Below are positions 50,440 through 58,890 of a stretch of 64,000 nucleotides of DNA, in pieces. The stretch is from NCBI GenBank assembly GCA_963829705.1, contig CAWHJN010000001.1, positions 372,001 through 436,000 of the forward strand, given 5' to 3'. The notes under the pieces were generated by a model. That model was not told where the DNA came from and did not search any database. It saw only the letters and a list, made by a program, of their open reading frames with translations. The stretch is from CAWHJN01 sp963829705. Lineage in GTDB: Bacteria > Bacteroidota > Rhodothermia > Rhodothermales > BA12. Made by a program: the position numbers and the translations under genes. The first letter of the stretch is position 1; each line of letters begins with the position of its first letter.

Positions 50440-53375
50440 CTAAACCAATGCCTCGGCGAGCAGCGCGGGCGCGCTCGCCAGCACGTCGTCGAGACCCGAG
50501 GCGTCGCGGCCTCCTGCCGTGGCGAGGGTGGGCCGGCCTCCGCCGCCGCCGCCGACTTTTTTCGCCAGCACGCCGACGAGTTTGCCTGCCTGCGCGCCGC
50601 GCTTGACGAGGGCTTCGGAAACCGCCATCGCCAGCATCGCCTTTTCGCCCGTTTCGTCGGCCCCGACGAGCAGCGCCGCGCCGTTGTCGCCCAACCTGTC
50701 AGCGAGCGTCTGGGCGAGGTCGCGCAGCGCGTCCATGCCCGCGCCATCGAGGCGGCCCGTGGCGAGGCGCGCATCGCCCACGGCGACGGCGTTGCGGGCG
50801 AAGCCGTCGAGGTGGCTTTCGAGCGAGGCGCGGCGCGTGGCCTCAAGGGCTTTTTCGAGCGTCTTGTTCTGCTCGATGAGCTTTTCGATCTCGGCATCGG
50901 CACCGCTCGACAGGTTACGGAACAGGCCGCGCACGCGCGAAAGCTCGTCGATCTCGTGCCACAGGTGCGCGACGGCGTCGATGCCCGCGACGGCCTCGAC
51001 GCGCCGTACGCCTGCCGCGACGCTTCCCTCGGACAGAAACCGGAACACGCCGATGTCACCCGTCGCGCCGACGTGCGTGCCGCCGCAGAGTTCGACGGAT
51101 CGGCTCGCGTCGAACGTGATGACGCGCACTTTATCGCCGTATTTCTCGCCGAAGAGCGCCATCGCCCCCCGCGTCATCGCCTCGTCAATGGGCACGTCGC
51201 GGTCCTCCTGCTTCTGGACGTTGTCCTGGATGAAGCCGTTGACGTAGTCCTCGACGGCACGCAACTCCTCGGGCGTGACGCGCTCGAAGTGACTGAAATC
51301 GAACCTGAGTTTTTCCGGCGCGACGAGCGAGCCTTTCTGCTGCACGTGCGAGCCGAGCACTTCGCGCAAGCCCGCGTGCAAGAGGTGCGTCACGGTGTGG
51401 TGTTTGGCGATGCGCGCCCGCCGCTTCACGTCTACCTGCGCCGTCACGGGCGCATCGAGGTCGTGGGGCAGCGCATCGACGACGTGGACGATCTCGCCCT
51501 GCTGCTTCTGCGTGTCGAGCACAGTGATCGTCTGGTCGCCGACGACGAGCGTGCCCGTGTCGCCGATCTGGCCACCGCTCTCGGCGTAGAACGGCGTGCG
51601 GTTGAGCACGAGTTCGTAGCGCTGTTTTTCGTCATCGCCCACCCTGCGCGTTTTCAGCACGCGGGCATCGCGGACGTTGAGCGTGTCGTACCCGGCAAAG
51701 TCGATGGGCTTGCCGCCCTGCGTGTGCGCCTCGGACGTGGGACTCCACAGGTCGATCTGGCTCTGATCCACCGAGAACCCCGCCGCCGCCCGCGCCCGCT
51801 CGCGCTGCTCGGTCATCAACTCATCGAACCGCACCATGTCTACTTCTAACCCTTCCTCTCGCGCCATAAGCGCCGTTAGATCCGCCGGAAAACCATAAGT
51901 ATCGTGCAGGACGAAAGCGATCTCACCTGGAAAGAGTCCACTCATTGCCGCTGACTCGATTACAATCTCCGGGTTGACAATCTCGTCACCGAATGAGACG
52001 CGTAGGAGTTGATCAATGTCACGGTCCTTTCTGACTTCATCAAGGAATTCAGTCAGATGAGCATTTCGCAACCGTGAGTGATCACCCAACGATGGATCGC
52101 GGGGGTCAGCCGTGAGGATATCTGGCTGGCTTTGCCGAAGTGATTGCAGCTGCTTGACTCTCGATGCGAATCTCTTAAACTTTTCTACGCCTGGTTCAAG
52201 GGTTGCCAGAAAACTCTCCTCCTCCGCGCGGATCACCCTCTCGACGTATTCGCGCTGCCCTTCAAGTTCGGGAAACGTGTCGCCCATGATGCCGATGAGC
52301 GTCGGGACGAGCTTGTACAGAAACGGCTCGCGGAAAGCCGAGCGTCTGGTAGCCGTAGCGGACGGCGCGCCGCAGGATGCGGCGGATGACGTAGCCCCTG
52401 CCCGTGTTGCTCGGCGCGGCCCCGTCGGCGATGGCGAAGGCGAGCGTGCGGACGTGGTCGGCCACGACGCGCATCGCCACGCGCACTTTCTCGCGCTCCG
52501 TCGCGTCGAGGCTCTGGAGCGTGTCGTAGCCCGTCACATCGGCGCGCGGCGACAGGTCGGCGATCTTCGCCAGAATGCCTGAAAAGAGATCGGTGTCGTA
52601 ATTGCTCGTCTTGCCCTGCAGCACGGCCACGACGCGCTCGAACCCCATGCCGGTATCGACGTGCTTCGCGGCCAGCGGCACGAGCGAGCCGTCGGGCTGC
52701 GCGTTGTACTGGATGAAGACGAGGTTCCAGATCTCCATCACGCGCGGGTCGTCGGCATTGACCAGACTGATGCCGGGCACGCGGGCGCGCTCCTCGTCCG
52801 AGCGCAGGTCGATGTGGATTTCGGAGCACGGCCCGCAAGGGACCGGTGTCGCCCATCATCCAGAAGTTGTCTTTCGAGCCGCAGAACTTGACCTGCTCTT
52901 TTTTGAGCGGCGTCACGCTCGTCCACAGGTCGGCGGCCTCGGTGTCCGCTTCGAGGCCCAGCCGTTCGTCGCCTTCGTGGACGGTGGCGTAGAGGCGGCC
53001 GGGGTCGAGGCCCCACTTCTCCACCAGCAGCTCGTAGGCCCACGCGATGGCTTCTTTCTTGAAGTAATCGCCGAACGACCAGTTGCCCAGCATCTCGAAA
53101 AACGTGTGGTGGTACGTGTCGTGCCCCACTTCTTCGAGGTCGTTGTGCTTGCCCGAGACGCGCAGGCACTTCTGCGTGTCGGCCACGCGCGTGTAGGGGC
53201 GGGTGCCGGTGCCGAGGAACACGTCCTTGAACTGGTTCATGCCCGCGTTCGTGAACAAGAGCGTGGCATCGCCGGTGGGCACGAGCGAGGCGCTGGGCAC
53301 GATTTCGTGGCCTTTCTCGCGGAAAAAGTCGAGAAAGGACTGGCGGATCTGGGCGGAGGTCTGCGGACGCGGCAT
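50440..53375 (-). pseudogene. alaS: Alanyl-tRNA synthetase, interrupted by two +1 frameshifts
   Basis: AlaRS charges tRNA-Ala and is essential. The N-terminal catalytic domain (FTNAGMNQFKDVFLG, HHTFFEMLGNWSFGDYF, KDNFWMMGDTGP) is read from the ATG at 53373-53375. The frame shifts near 52836-52841 (expected GPCGPCSEIH) and again near 52334-52336 (expected GFREPFLYK). The rest follows in the third frame: the editing domain motif HHTVTHLLHAGLREVLG, CGGTHV and the C-terminal GGGGGRP. Removing two bases gives exactly 978 codons. The protein is longer than usual because of an extra segment of about 70 residues (nucleotides 51927-52194) in a low-GC block. The breaks are most likely sequencing insertions. 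Confidence 0.9.
51841..52230 (-). other. Low-GC block inside alaS
   Basis: This stretch has far lower GC than its surroundings (28 of 60 bases, or 47%, in 52021-52080, against roughly two thirds nearby). It encodes KRFASRVKQLQSLRQ onward, with A- or T-ending codons rare elsewhere in the window. It covers an insert of about 70 residues relative to typical AlaRS plus the following GEIAFVLHDTYGFP segment. Confidence 0.75.
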
Positions 53376-53550
53376 AAGGGTCGGAAAGTGCGGATCGCCA
53401 ACTTACACCGGCATCGCGGGCGCGTCCGTGAAAAGGCCCCTAAACGCTGTAACAGACGCTTTACACCGCGTTGCGGGCCGGTCACAGTGGCTAAGGGCGC
53501 AATTAGGTACCCTTGAGTTTGACTCCCTTCACCAACCCCTCCAAACTCTC

Positions 53551-53802
53551 ATGGGTATTCTCGCGTGGATCATCTTCGGGCTCATCGCCGGAGCCATCGC
53601 CAAGTGGATCATGCCGGGCGACGATCCCGGTGGCTTCATCGTCACCATCATCCTCGGCATCGTCGGGGCCGTGGTGGGTGGGTTCCTCGGTAGCCTGATC
53701 CTGGGCACCGGCGGCGTCGATGGCTTCGACTTCGGCTCGTTCGTCACCGCCATCATCGGTGCGATCATCGTGCTGCTCATCTACCGGCAGATCAAGAAGT
53801 AG
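53551..53802 (+). CDS. GlsB/YeaQ/YmgE-family small membrane protein
   Basis: This encodes an 83-residue membrane protein of three helices in the transglycosylase-associated protein (YeaQ/GlsB) family. MGILAWIIFGLIAGAIAKWIMPG, IILGIVGAVVGGFLG and FVTAIIGAIIVLLIYRQIKK are the typical segments. Despite the family name no enzyme activity is established. Members are often stress-induced. The ATG at 53551 follows a pyrimidine-rich leader (CACCAACCCCTCCAAACTC) and no Shine-Dalgarno. It is divergent from alaS, and a good terminator follows at 53827. Confidence 0.92.
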   Translation: MGILAWIIFGLIAGAIAKWIMPGDDPGGFIVTIILGIVGAVVGGFLGSLILGTGGVDGFDFGSFVTAIIGAIIVLLIYRQIKK

Positions 53803-53826
53803 CTCTTCTGCCCGATCCGACGTACG

Positions 53827-53864
53827 ACCCCGGAGGTTTTTTAGAGCCTCCGGGGTTTTTGTTT
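53827..53864 (+). terminator. Rho-independent terminator after the GlsB-like gene
   Basis: A perfect 10-bp stem ACCCCGGAGG/CCTCCGGGGT with a 10-base loop is followed by TTTTTGTTT on the plus strand. It overlaps the stop of the convergent glycosylase gene and may also act weakly on that strand. Confidence 0.88.
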
Positions 53865-54512
53865 GCGCCGTGCAATGGCCAGATCGCTGGGGATGCCAGG
53901 CGAGACATACGGATTGTTCAGGACGAAAAAGCGGTACGGCAACTCCACGCCCCGCGTCAGCCCGATGCGCGTCGAGGTTTCGATGGGGTACGCGACGTCG
54001 GGTTCTACGTCGGCGAAGTAGAGCGGCGGGCGCGTGAGATTGACCTTGTGGTACGCGCCGTCGAAGCCAAGCGCCTGCGTGAGTTTGCCCGGCCCGTTGG
54101 TCAGGTCGCGGTCGCGCCGGGCGTGGGGGCGGTTGGCGTACATCGCGTCGAGGCCGCGCGTGGGTTCGAGCGCCCGGATGAGCACGGCCCCGCCCACGCC
54201 TTCCCGCTCCGTCACGACGTTGAGCAGCCAGTATTTCGCGTAGATGAGGTATACGTACGCCTGCCCGGGACGCGCAAAAAGATCGTAGCCGCGCCCTGTC
54301 GGCTTCACCAGACCCGTCGCGTGATCGACGAGATTCCAGCCGTGGAAAGCGGGGTCGTCCTGCACGTACGCCTCGGTTTCGACGATGCGGCCTGCGAGAA
54401 CACCCTCCGGCGTCTCGTGGACGAGCCACACGCCGATGAGGTCGCGGGCGACGGCGAGCGTCGGGCGGTCGAAGTACGCTCGGGGGAGCGGTTCTGCGCC
54501 GAGAGGAGTCAC
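53841..54512 (-). CDS. mpg: DNA-3-methyladenine glycosylase (AAG/MPG type)
   Basis: This 223-residue protein removes alkylated purines from DNA at the start of base-excision repair. GRIVETEAYVQDDPAFHGW contains the catalytic Glu, AYVYLIYAKYWLLNVV the DNA-intercalation strand region, and AVLIRALEPTRG, LTNGPGKLTQALG and SPGIPSDL are conserved. The start is the GTG at 54510-54512, which overlaps the terC stop by four bases (GTGA). An upstream extension reading into terC is not protein-like. The 3' end overlaps the convergent terminator. Confidence 0.93.
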   Translation of the reverse strand: MTPLGAEPLPRAYFDRPTLAVARDLIGVWLVHETPEGVLAGRIVETEAYVQDDPAFHGWNLVDHATGLVKPTGRGYDLFARPGQAYVYLIYAKYWLLNVVTEREGVGGAVLIRALEPTRGLDAMYANRPHARRDRDLTNGPGKLTQALGFDGAYHKVNLTRPPLYFADVEPDVAYPIETSTRIGLTRGVELPYRFFVLNNPYVSPGIPSDLAIARRKQKPRRL

Positions 54513-55300
54513 GACTTCGCTTCTTCGAGCGCGCTGGACAGGCGCGGATTCCGCAGCGCCACCGGCGGCGGCGAGATCGGCTTGCTCTTCTTCGCCCGCA
54601 GGTTGAGAAACTCGACGAGCAGCGAGAAACCCATCGCCGCGTAGATGTAGCCTTTCTCGATGTGCTGATCGAACCCTTCGGCCACGAGCGAGACACCGAT
54701 AAGCAGCAGAAACGACAGCGCCAGCATCTTCAACGTCGGGTGCTTGCCGATGAAGTCCGAAATCGTGCCCGCCGAGATCATCATGATGCCGACAGCGATG
54801 ATGACGGCAATCACCATCACGCCGAGGTGATCGGCCATGCCGACGGCGGTGATGACGGAGTCGAGCGAGAAAACGAGGTCGAGCAGCAGGATCTGGAAGA
54901 TGACGCTGCCGAAGGACGCGACTTTGCGCGTCGTGCCGTGCTCCTCCTCGCCTTCGAGCTTGTTGTGGATCTCGTGGGTGCTCTTGTAGATGAGAAACAG
55001 CCCACCGAGCAGCAGGATGAGGTCGCGCCCCGAGATGATGGCTGCTTCGCCGTCGAACACGGGCAAGGTAAACAACCCCGCTGTGAGCCTCATGACCCAC
55101 GAAATCCCGAACAGCAATGCGATGCGCCCGAACATCGCCAGCCCCAGCCCGAGCAGCCGTGCCTTCGCCTGCTGCGCCTCGGGCAAGCGGCCCGACAGGA
55201 TCGAGATGAACACGATGTTGTCGATGCCGAGGACGATCTCGAGCAGCGTCAGCGTCAGCAGGGCGACCCACGCCTGGGGGTCAGCAAACCATTCGAACAT
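54509..55300 (-). CDS. TerC-family integral membrane protein
   Basis: This 263-residue protein has about seven helices and two conserved acidic motifs. LLEIVLGIDNIVFI in helix 1 and LLDLVFSLDSVITAVG in helix 5 hold the paired Asp residues that define TerC (and resemble LysE-type transporters). Members are implicated in metal ion handling (Mn2+ efflux in studied cases) and in tellurite resistance. The final part (about 225-263) is a soluble, Pro-rich tail. It is translationally coupled to the mpg gene by a four-base overlap. Substrate is uncertain. Confidence 0.9.
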   Translation of the reverse strand: MFEWFADPQAWVALLTLTLLEIVLGIDNIVFISILSGRLPEAQQAKARLLGLGLAMFGRIALLFGISWVMRLTAGLFTLPVFDGEAAIISGRDLILLLGGLFLIYKSTHEIHNKLEGEEEHGTTRKVASFGSVIFQILLLDLVFSLDSVITAVGMADHLGVMVIAVIIAVGIMMISAGTISDFIGKHPTLKMLALSFLLLIGVSLVAEGFDQHIEKGYIYAAMGFSLLVEFLNLRAKKSKPISPPPVALRNPRLSSALEEAKS

Positions 55301-55424
55301 GGGAGTCGGGGTTGGGAAGGCCCAAAACTACTGCGCGCCCTCCCCCGTCAACCGTGACCATCCGGTGTGGTCGGAGATTGGAGGTCAGGGATGGAAATTC
55401 CTCTCCAAGTTCCACTCTCTCCTC

Positions 55425-56615
55425 TCAAACCGCCTCCACGGCCAGCGACGTGCCGCCGCCGGTGCCGTGGCAGATGGACGCCAGGCCCTTCTCCTTGCCG
55501 TGTGTGTGCAGCGCGTGGATGAGCGTCGTGACGATGCGTGCGCCCGAGGCCCCAATGGGATGGCCGAGCGACACGGCCCCGCCGTGGACGTTGAGCTTGT
55601 CGTACGGCACGTCCAGCATCCGGTGGAAGAGGATGTTGTTGATGGCAAACGCCTCGTTGTTCTCGAACAGGTCGATGTCGGAGAGCGACCAGCCAGTGCG
55701 GTCGAGGACGCGCTTGGCGGCGGGGATGGGCGCTTCGGGAAAGCGCCACGGCTCGCCTGCCGCCCACGCGCCGACGAGCAGCCGGGCGATGGGCGTGAGA
55801 CCATGTTTTTCACCTGCTTCTTTCGTGCCCACGAGCAGCGCAGAGGCCCCATCGGAGATCTGAGAGGCGTTGCCTGCCGTGAGCACGCCTTCTTTGGCAA
55901 ACGCGGGGCGCAGCCCGGCGAGAGCTTCATTGGTCGTGCCCGGGCGCACGCCCTCGTCGTAATCCAGCGTCTTCGCCTCGCGCTTGGCGCGGTAGTCGAC
56001 GGGCACGATCTCGTCGGCGAAAAAGCCTTTCGCCTGCGCCTGCTCAGCCCGGTGGTGCGACTGTGCGGCGAGGTCATCCAACTCCTCGCGCGTGATGCCA
56101 TGCTCGGCGGCGAGGCGTTCGGTCTGCTCGCCCATCGCCTCCTGCGTCTCGGGGTCTGAGAGCCCGTCGCGGTACAGGATGTCGACGACGGACTCCTGAC
56201 CGGCACCGAGGAATTTGTAGCCCCACCGCGCCGCGCTGCTCAGGTAGAACCCGGCGGTGGACATCGACTCCATGCCGCCCGCGAGGATGAGATCGGCGTC
56301 GCCCGCGCGCAGCAGCGCCATGGCGTTCATGATGGCCATCATGCCCGACGAGCACACCATATCCACGGCCTGCCCATCGACGGTTTTGGGGATGCCTGCC
56401 TTGAACGCGGCCTGCCGGGGAACGAGCTGCCCCTGTCCCGCCCGCAGCACGTTGCCCATCACGAAAAAGTCGAGCGCCTCGCCGCCGACGCCTGCCCGTT
56501 CGAGCGCGGCTTTCATGGCGATGCTGCCGAGGTCGGCGGCCGAAAAACTGCTCAACGCGCCACCGAACTTGCCGATGGGCGTGCGGACGGCGCTGTAAAC
56601 GAAGATGTCAGACAT
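55425..56615 (-). CDS. Thiolase (acetyl-CoA C-acetyltransferase)
   Basis: This 396-residue thiolase condenses or cleaves acyl-CoA. The nucleophile is in VDMVCSSGMMAIMNAM, and GGMESMS, ENNEAFAINN, GGAVSLGHPIGASGARI with the catalytic His, and the C-terminal CHGTGGG (second Cys) are complete. It fits a biosynthetic acetoacetyl-CoA thiolase, but a beta-oxidation role is possible. The ATG at 56613-56615 is preceded within nine bases by the same 26-bp repeat found before trpF, and by a palindromic repeat further up. Downstream, 55370-55424 is spacer-like. Confidence 0.92.
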   Translation of the reverse strand: MSDIFVYSAVRTPIGKFGGALSSFSAADLGSIAMKAALERAGVGGEALDFFVMGNVLRAGQGQLVPRQAAFKAGIPKTVDGQAVDMVCSSGMMAIMNAMALLRAGDADLILAGGMESMSTAGFYLSSAARWGYKFLGAGQESVVDILYRDGLSDPETQEAMGEQTERLAAEHGITREELDDLAAQSHHRAEQAQAKGFFADEIVPVDYRAKREAKTLDYDEGVRPGTTNEALAGLRPAFAKEGVLTAGNASQISDGASALLVGTKEAGEKHGLTPIARLLVGAWAAGEPWRFPEAPIPAAKRVLDRTGWSLSDIDLFENNEAFAINNILFHRMLDVPYDKLNVHGGAVSLGHPIGASGARIVTTLIHALHTHGKEKGLASICHGTGGGTSLAVEAV

Positions 56616-56624
56616 GGTGTGAAA

Positions 56625-56650
56625 GTCGGAAGTGGGAACGCGGAATGCGG
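56625..56650 (-). repeat. 26-bp repeat just upstream of the thiolase gene
   Basis: On the minus strand this is identical over 26 bp to 13057-13082 upstream of trpF, including GCATTCCGCGTTCCCAC. It lies nine bases before the thiolase start codon. Confidence 0.8.
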
Positions 56651-56671
56651 AAAGGCGAGATCTCGGAGGTA

Positions 56672-56693
56672 GGGACGCAATGAATCGCGCCCC
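56672..56693 (-). repeat. Palindromic repeat copy 2
   Basis: GGGACGC and GCGCCCC arms surround AATGAATC with one mismatch. The core ATGAATCGCGCCC matches copy 1 at 13011-13030 (ATGAATTGCGCCC). In the direction of the thiolase gene it lies upstream of the 26-bp repeat, as copy 1 does for trpF. Confidence 0.6.
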
Positions 56694-56760
56694 GGGCGAA
56701 AGCCAAATTGCGGTCGGTGGATGCGAAACGACGTGGGAAGGAGCCCCCGTATTCCACGCT

Positions 56761-58806
56761 CTAACCCTGCAAAAGCGCTTCGAGTGCGGCAGGGTCGGCA
56801 ACGGGAGCTTCGCAGTGGAGGTTCTGGCACACGTACGCCTTCACGCCGGTTTCGGGGATCGGATACGCGGCGAGATACGGCGACACGTCGGCGAGGACTC
56901 TGCGGGCAGATACGTCGAGCACGGCGAGCAGGCTGCCGGGCGGTCGAGCGCGGCGGTAGGCGTCGAGGAACGGCTGCGCGTCTGCCCCACCGGCGACAGC
57001 GAGCACCACGTCGGCAGGCGCGTGTACGTCCTCGTCGAGCGCGAGCAGCAGCGCGGCGAAACCCGACGGCATCGCGTGGACATCGGCGGCGGCAGCATCA
57101 AACAGGCGGCGGGCGCGCTCAGCGTGAGCCACGTCTCCGGTGAGGCGCGACAGGTGCACCAGATTGAGCGCGGCGACAGAGTTGGCGGAGGGCGTCGCGC
57201 CGTCGTAGAAGGCGACGGTGCTCGTGATGAGCTGTTCGCCATCCGACGGCGCGAGGCGGTACGCGCCGCGCTTCTCGTCGAAGTAAAACGTGTTAAAGTC
57301 TTGCTGGAGCTTCACGGCATCAACCAGCCACCTTGCCGACTGTGTAGCCTGGTACAGATCGAGAAGTGCGCGGATGGTGAAGGCGTAGTCGTCCGCCGTC
57401 GCCGTCAGCCCCGCCTGCCCATCCCGCGCGCGGTGCAACAACCGACCGTCGGCATCGCGGAGCACGTCGAGTACGAACCGCATGGCCCGCTCGGCCAGTT
57501 CCAGCAACACCGGCTTGCCGAGCGCACGACCCGCCTGCGCCAGCGCGGAGACGGCGAGGGCATTCCAGTCGGTGAGGATCTTGTCGTCGAGGAGCGGACG
57601 GGGGCGGTGGTTGCGCACCTCGCGGAGGCGGTCGAGGACCTGTTCGGCGGCGGCGCCTTCCTGCGGCCATGTGCCGAGAAACAGCACGTTTTCGCCCGTG
57701 CGCTCGGCGGTCGCTTCGTCTTCGAAGTTGCCCTCGTCGGTGACGTTGTACGTGCGAACGAACCGCGCGGCTTCCTCGACGCCCAGCGCCTCGTCCAGTT
57801 GGGCGCGCGTCCACACGTAGAACGCGCCCTCGCGCCCCTCGCTGTCGGCGTCTTCGGCGGCGTAGAACGCACCGACTTCGTCCATCAGGTCGCGGGTGAG
57901 GTACGTCACGATCTCATCCACGACGGTGGCGTAGGCCGCTTCGCCGGTGGCGGCTGCCGCGTCGGCGTAGAGGGCGAGCAGACCGGCCTGGTCGTAGAGC
58001 ATCTTCTCGAAGTGCGGCAGCGTCCACGATTTGTCGGTGCTGTAGCGGTGGAAGCCGTAGCCGACCTGATCGAAGATCCCGCCCGCCCGCATGGCGCGCA
58101 GCGTTCGGGCGACCATTTCCCGCGCCTCGGGATTTTCGTAGCGGCGTGCGTAGCGCAGCAGAAACCGACCGACGTGCGGCGTCGGGAATTTGGGCGCACC
58201 TCCCCAGCCGCCGTGCTCGGCGTCGAAGCGCTGCTGGAGCTGGGCGAAGGCACGGTGCAGCGTCTCCTCGGACAGCGTGGGACCGTCGGGCTCGGGCGCT
58301 TCGGCCCAGCGCGACTGGAGCGCGTCGGTCAGGTTCTGCGCCGACGCTTCGATGTCGTCGCGGCGTTTCTCCCACGCCTCCTCCACGCCCCGCGCCAGTT
58401 CCACCACCCCCGCACGCCCGTAGCGCGCCCTCGGCGGCAGGTACGTCGCCACGAAAAACGGACGGGCGTCGGGTGTCAACAGCACGGTCAGCGGCCAGCC
58501 CCCGCGCCCGCTCGTCATCTGGGCGACCTCCATGTAGACGGCATCCACGTCCGGCCGCTCCTCGCGGTCGACTTTGACGGGCACGAACACGCGGTTGAGC
58601 ACCTCCGCCACTTCTGCGTCCTCGAACGACTCGCGCTCCATCACGTGGCACCAGTGGCACGTGGCGTAGCCGATAGACAGGAAGATGGGTTTGTCGAGCT
58701 TCCGCGCCAGCGCGAACGCCTCGTCGTCCCACGGCTGCCACGCGACGGGGTTGTGCGCGTGGCCGAGCAGGTACGGGCTGAGCGTGTCGCCGAGGCGGTT
58801 TTGCAT
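56761..58806 (-). CDS. Thioredoxin/glycoside-hydrolase-like protein, YyaL (DUF255) family
   Basis: This 681-residue protein has an N-terminal DUF255 thioredoxin-like domain with the signature HNPVAWQPW and IGYATCHWCHVMERESFED (CxxC as CHWC, about residues 48-51). A long (alpha/alpha)6-barrel region follows, with GGIFDQVGYGFHRYSTD, PHFEKMLYDQA and DDKILTDWNAL, as in the spermatogenesis-associated protein 20 family. No biochemical role is firmly known. The start at the ATG 58804-58806 (MQNRLGDTLSPYL) fits the family. An upstream ATG at 58881 would encode spacer words. The leader is pyrimidine-rich (CTCTACCTCCAACCTC). Confidence 0.88.
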   Translation of the reverse strand: MQNRLGDTLSPYLLGHAHNPVAWQPWDDEAFALARKLDKPIFLSIGYATCHWCHVMERESFEDAEVAEVLNRVFVPVKVDREERPDVDAVYMEVAQMTSGRGGWPLTVLLTPDARPFFVATYLPPRARYGRAGVVELARGVEEAWEKRRDDIEASAQNLTDALQSRWAEAPEPDGPTLSEETLHRAFAQLQQRFDAEHGGWGGAPKFPTPHVGRFLLRYARRYENPEAREMVARTLRAMRAGGIFDQVGYGFHRYSTDKSWTLPHFEKMLYDQAGLLALYADAAAATGEAAYATVVDEIVTYLTRDLMDEVGAFYAAEDADSEGREGAFYVWTRAQLDEALGVEEAARFVRTYNVTDEGNFEDEATAERTGENVLFLGTWPQEGAAAEQVLDRLREVRNHRPRPLLDDKILTDWNALAVSALAQAGRALGKPVLLELAERAMRFVLDVLRDADGRLLHRARDGQAGLTATADDYAFTIRALLDLYQATQSARWLVDAVKLQQDFNTFYFDEKRGAYRLAPSDGEQLITSTVAFYDGATPSANSVAALNLVHLSRLTGDVAHAERARRLFDAAAADVHAMPSGFAALLLALDEDVHAPADVVLAVAGGADAQPFLDAYRRARPPGSLLAVLDVSARRVLADVSPYLAAYPIPETGVKAYVCQNLHCEAPVADPAALEALLQG

Positions 58807-58890
58807 TTGAGGTTGGAGGTAGAGAGTAGAGGTGGGTGGGCTGCGTCGGAGTTGAACAGGTTTCCAACCTCTACCCTCCAACCTCCAGCA
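58807..58890 (-). other. Pyrimidine-rich spacer before the YyaL-family gene
   Basis: The gap is built from repeats of CTCCAACCTC-like words on the minus strand, with an inverted stretch (GGAGGTTGGAGG) at the far end. It can fold back on itself. There is no gene or Shine-Dalgarno in it. Confidence 0.45.

Noticed and set aside
51927..52194. Intein in alaS
   Set aside because: The insert is too short, has no N-terminal Cys/Ser junction, no HN at the end and no endonuclease or Hint motifs.
52334..52841. Programmed +1 frameshifting in alaS
   Set aside because: No stop codon or known slippery signal lies at the shifts, and similar shifts occur in three unrelated genes, so errors are likelier.
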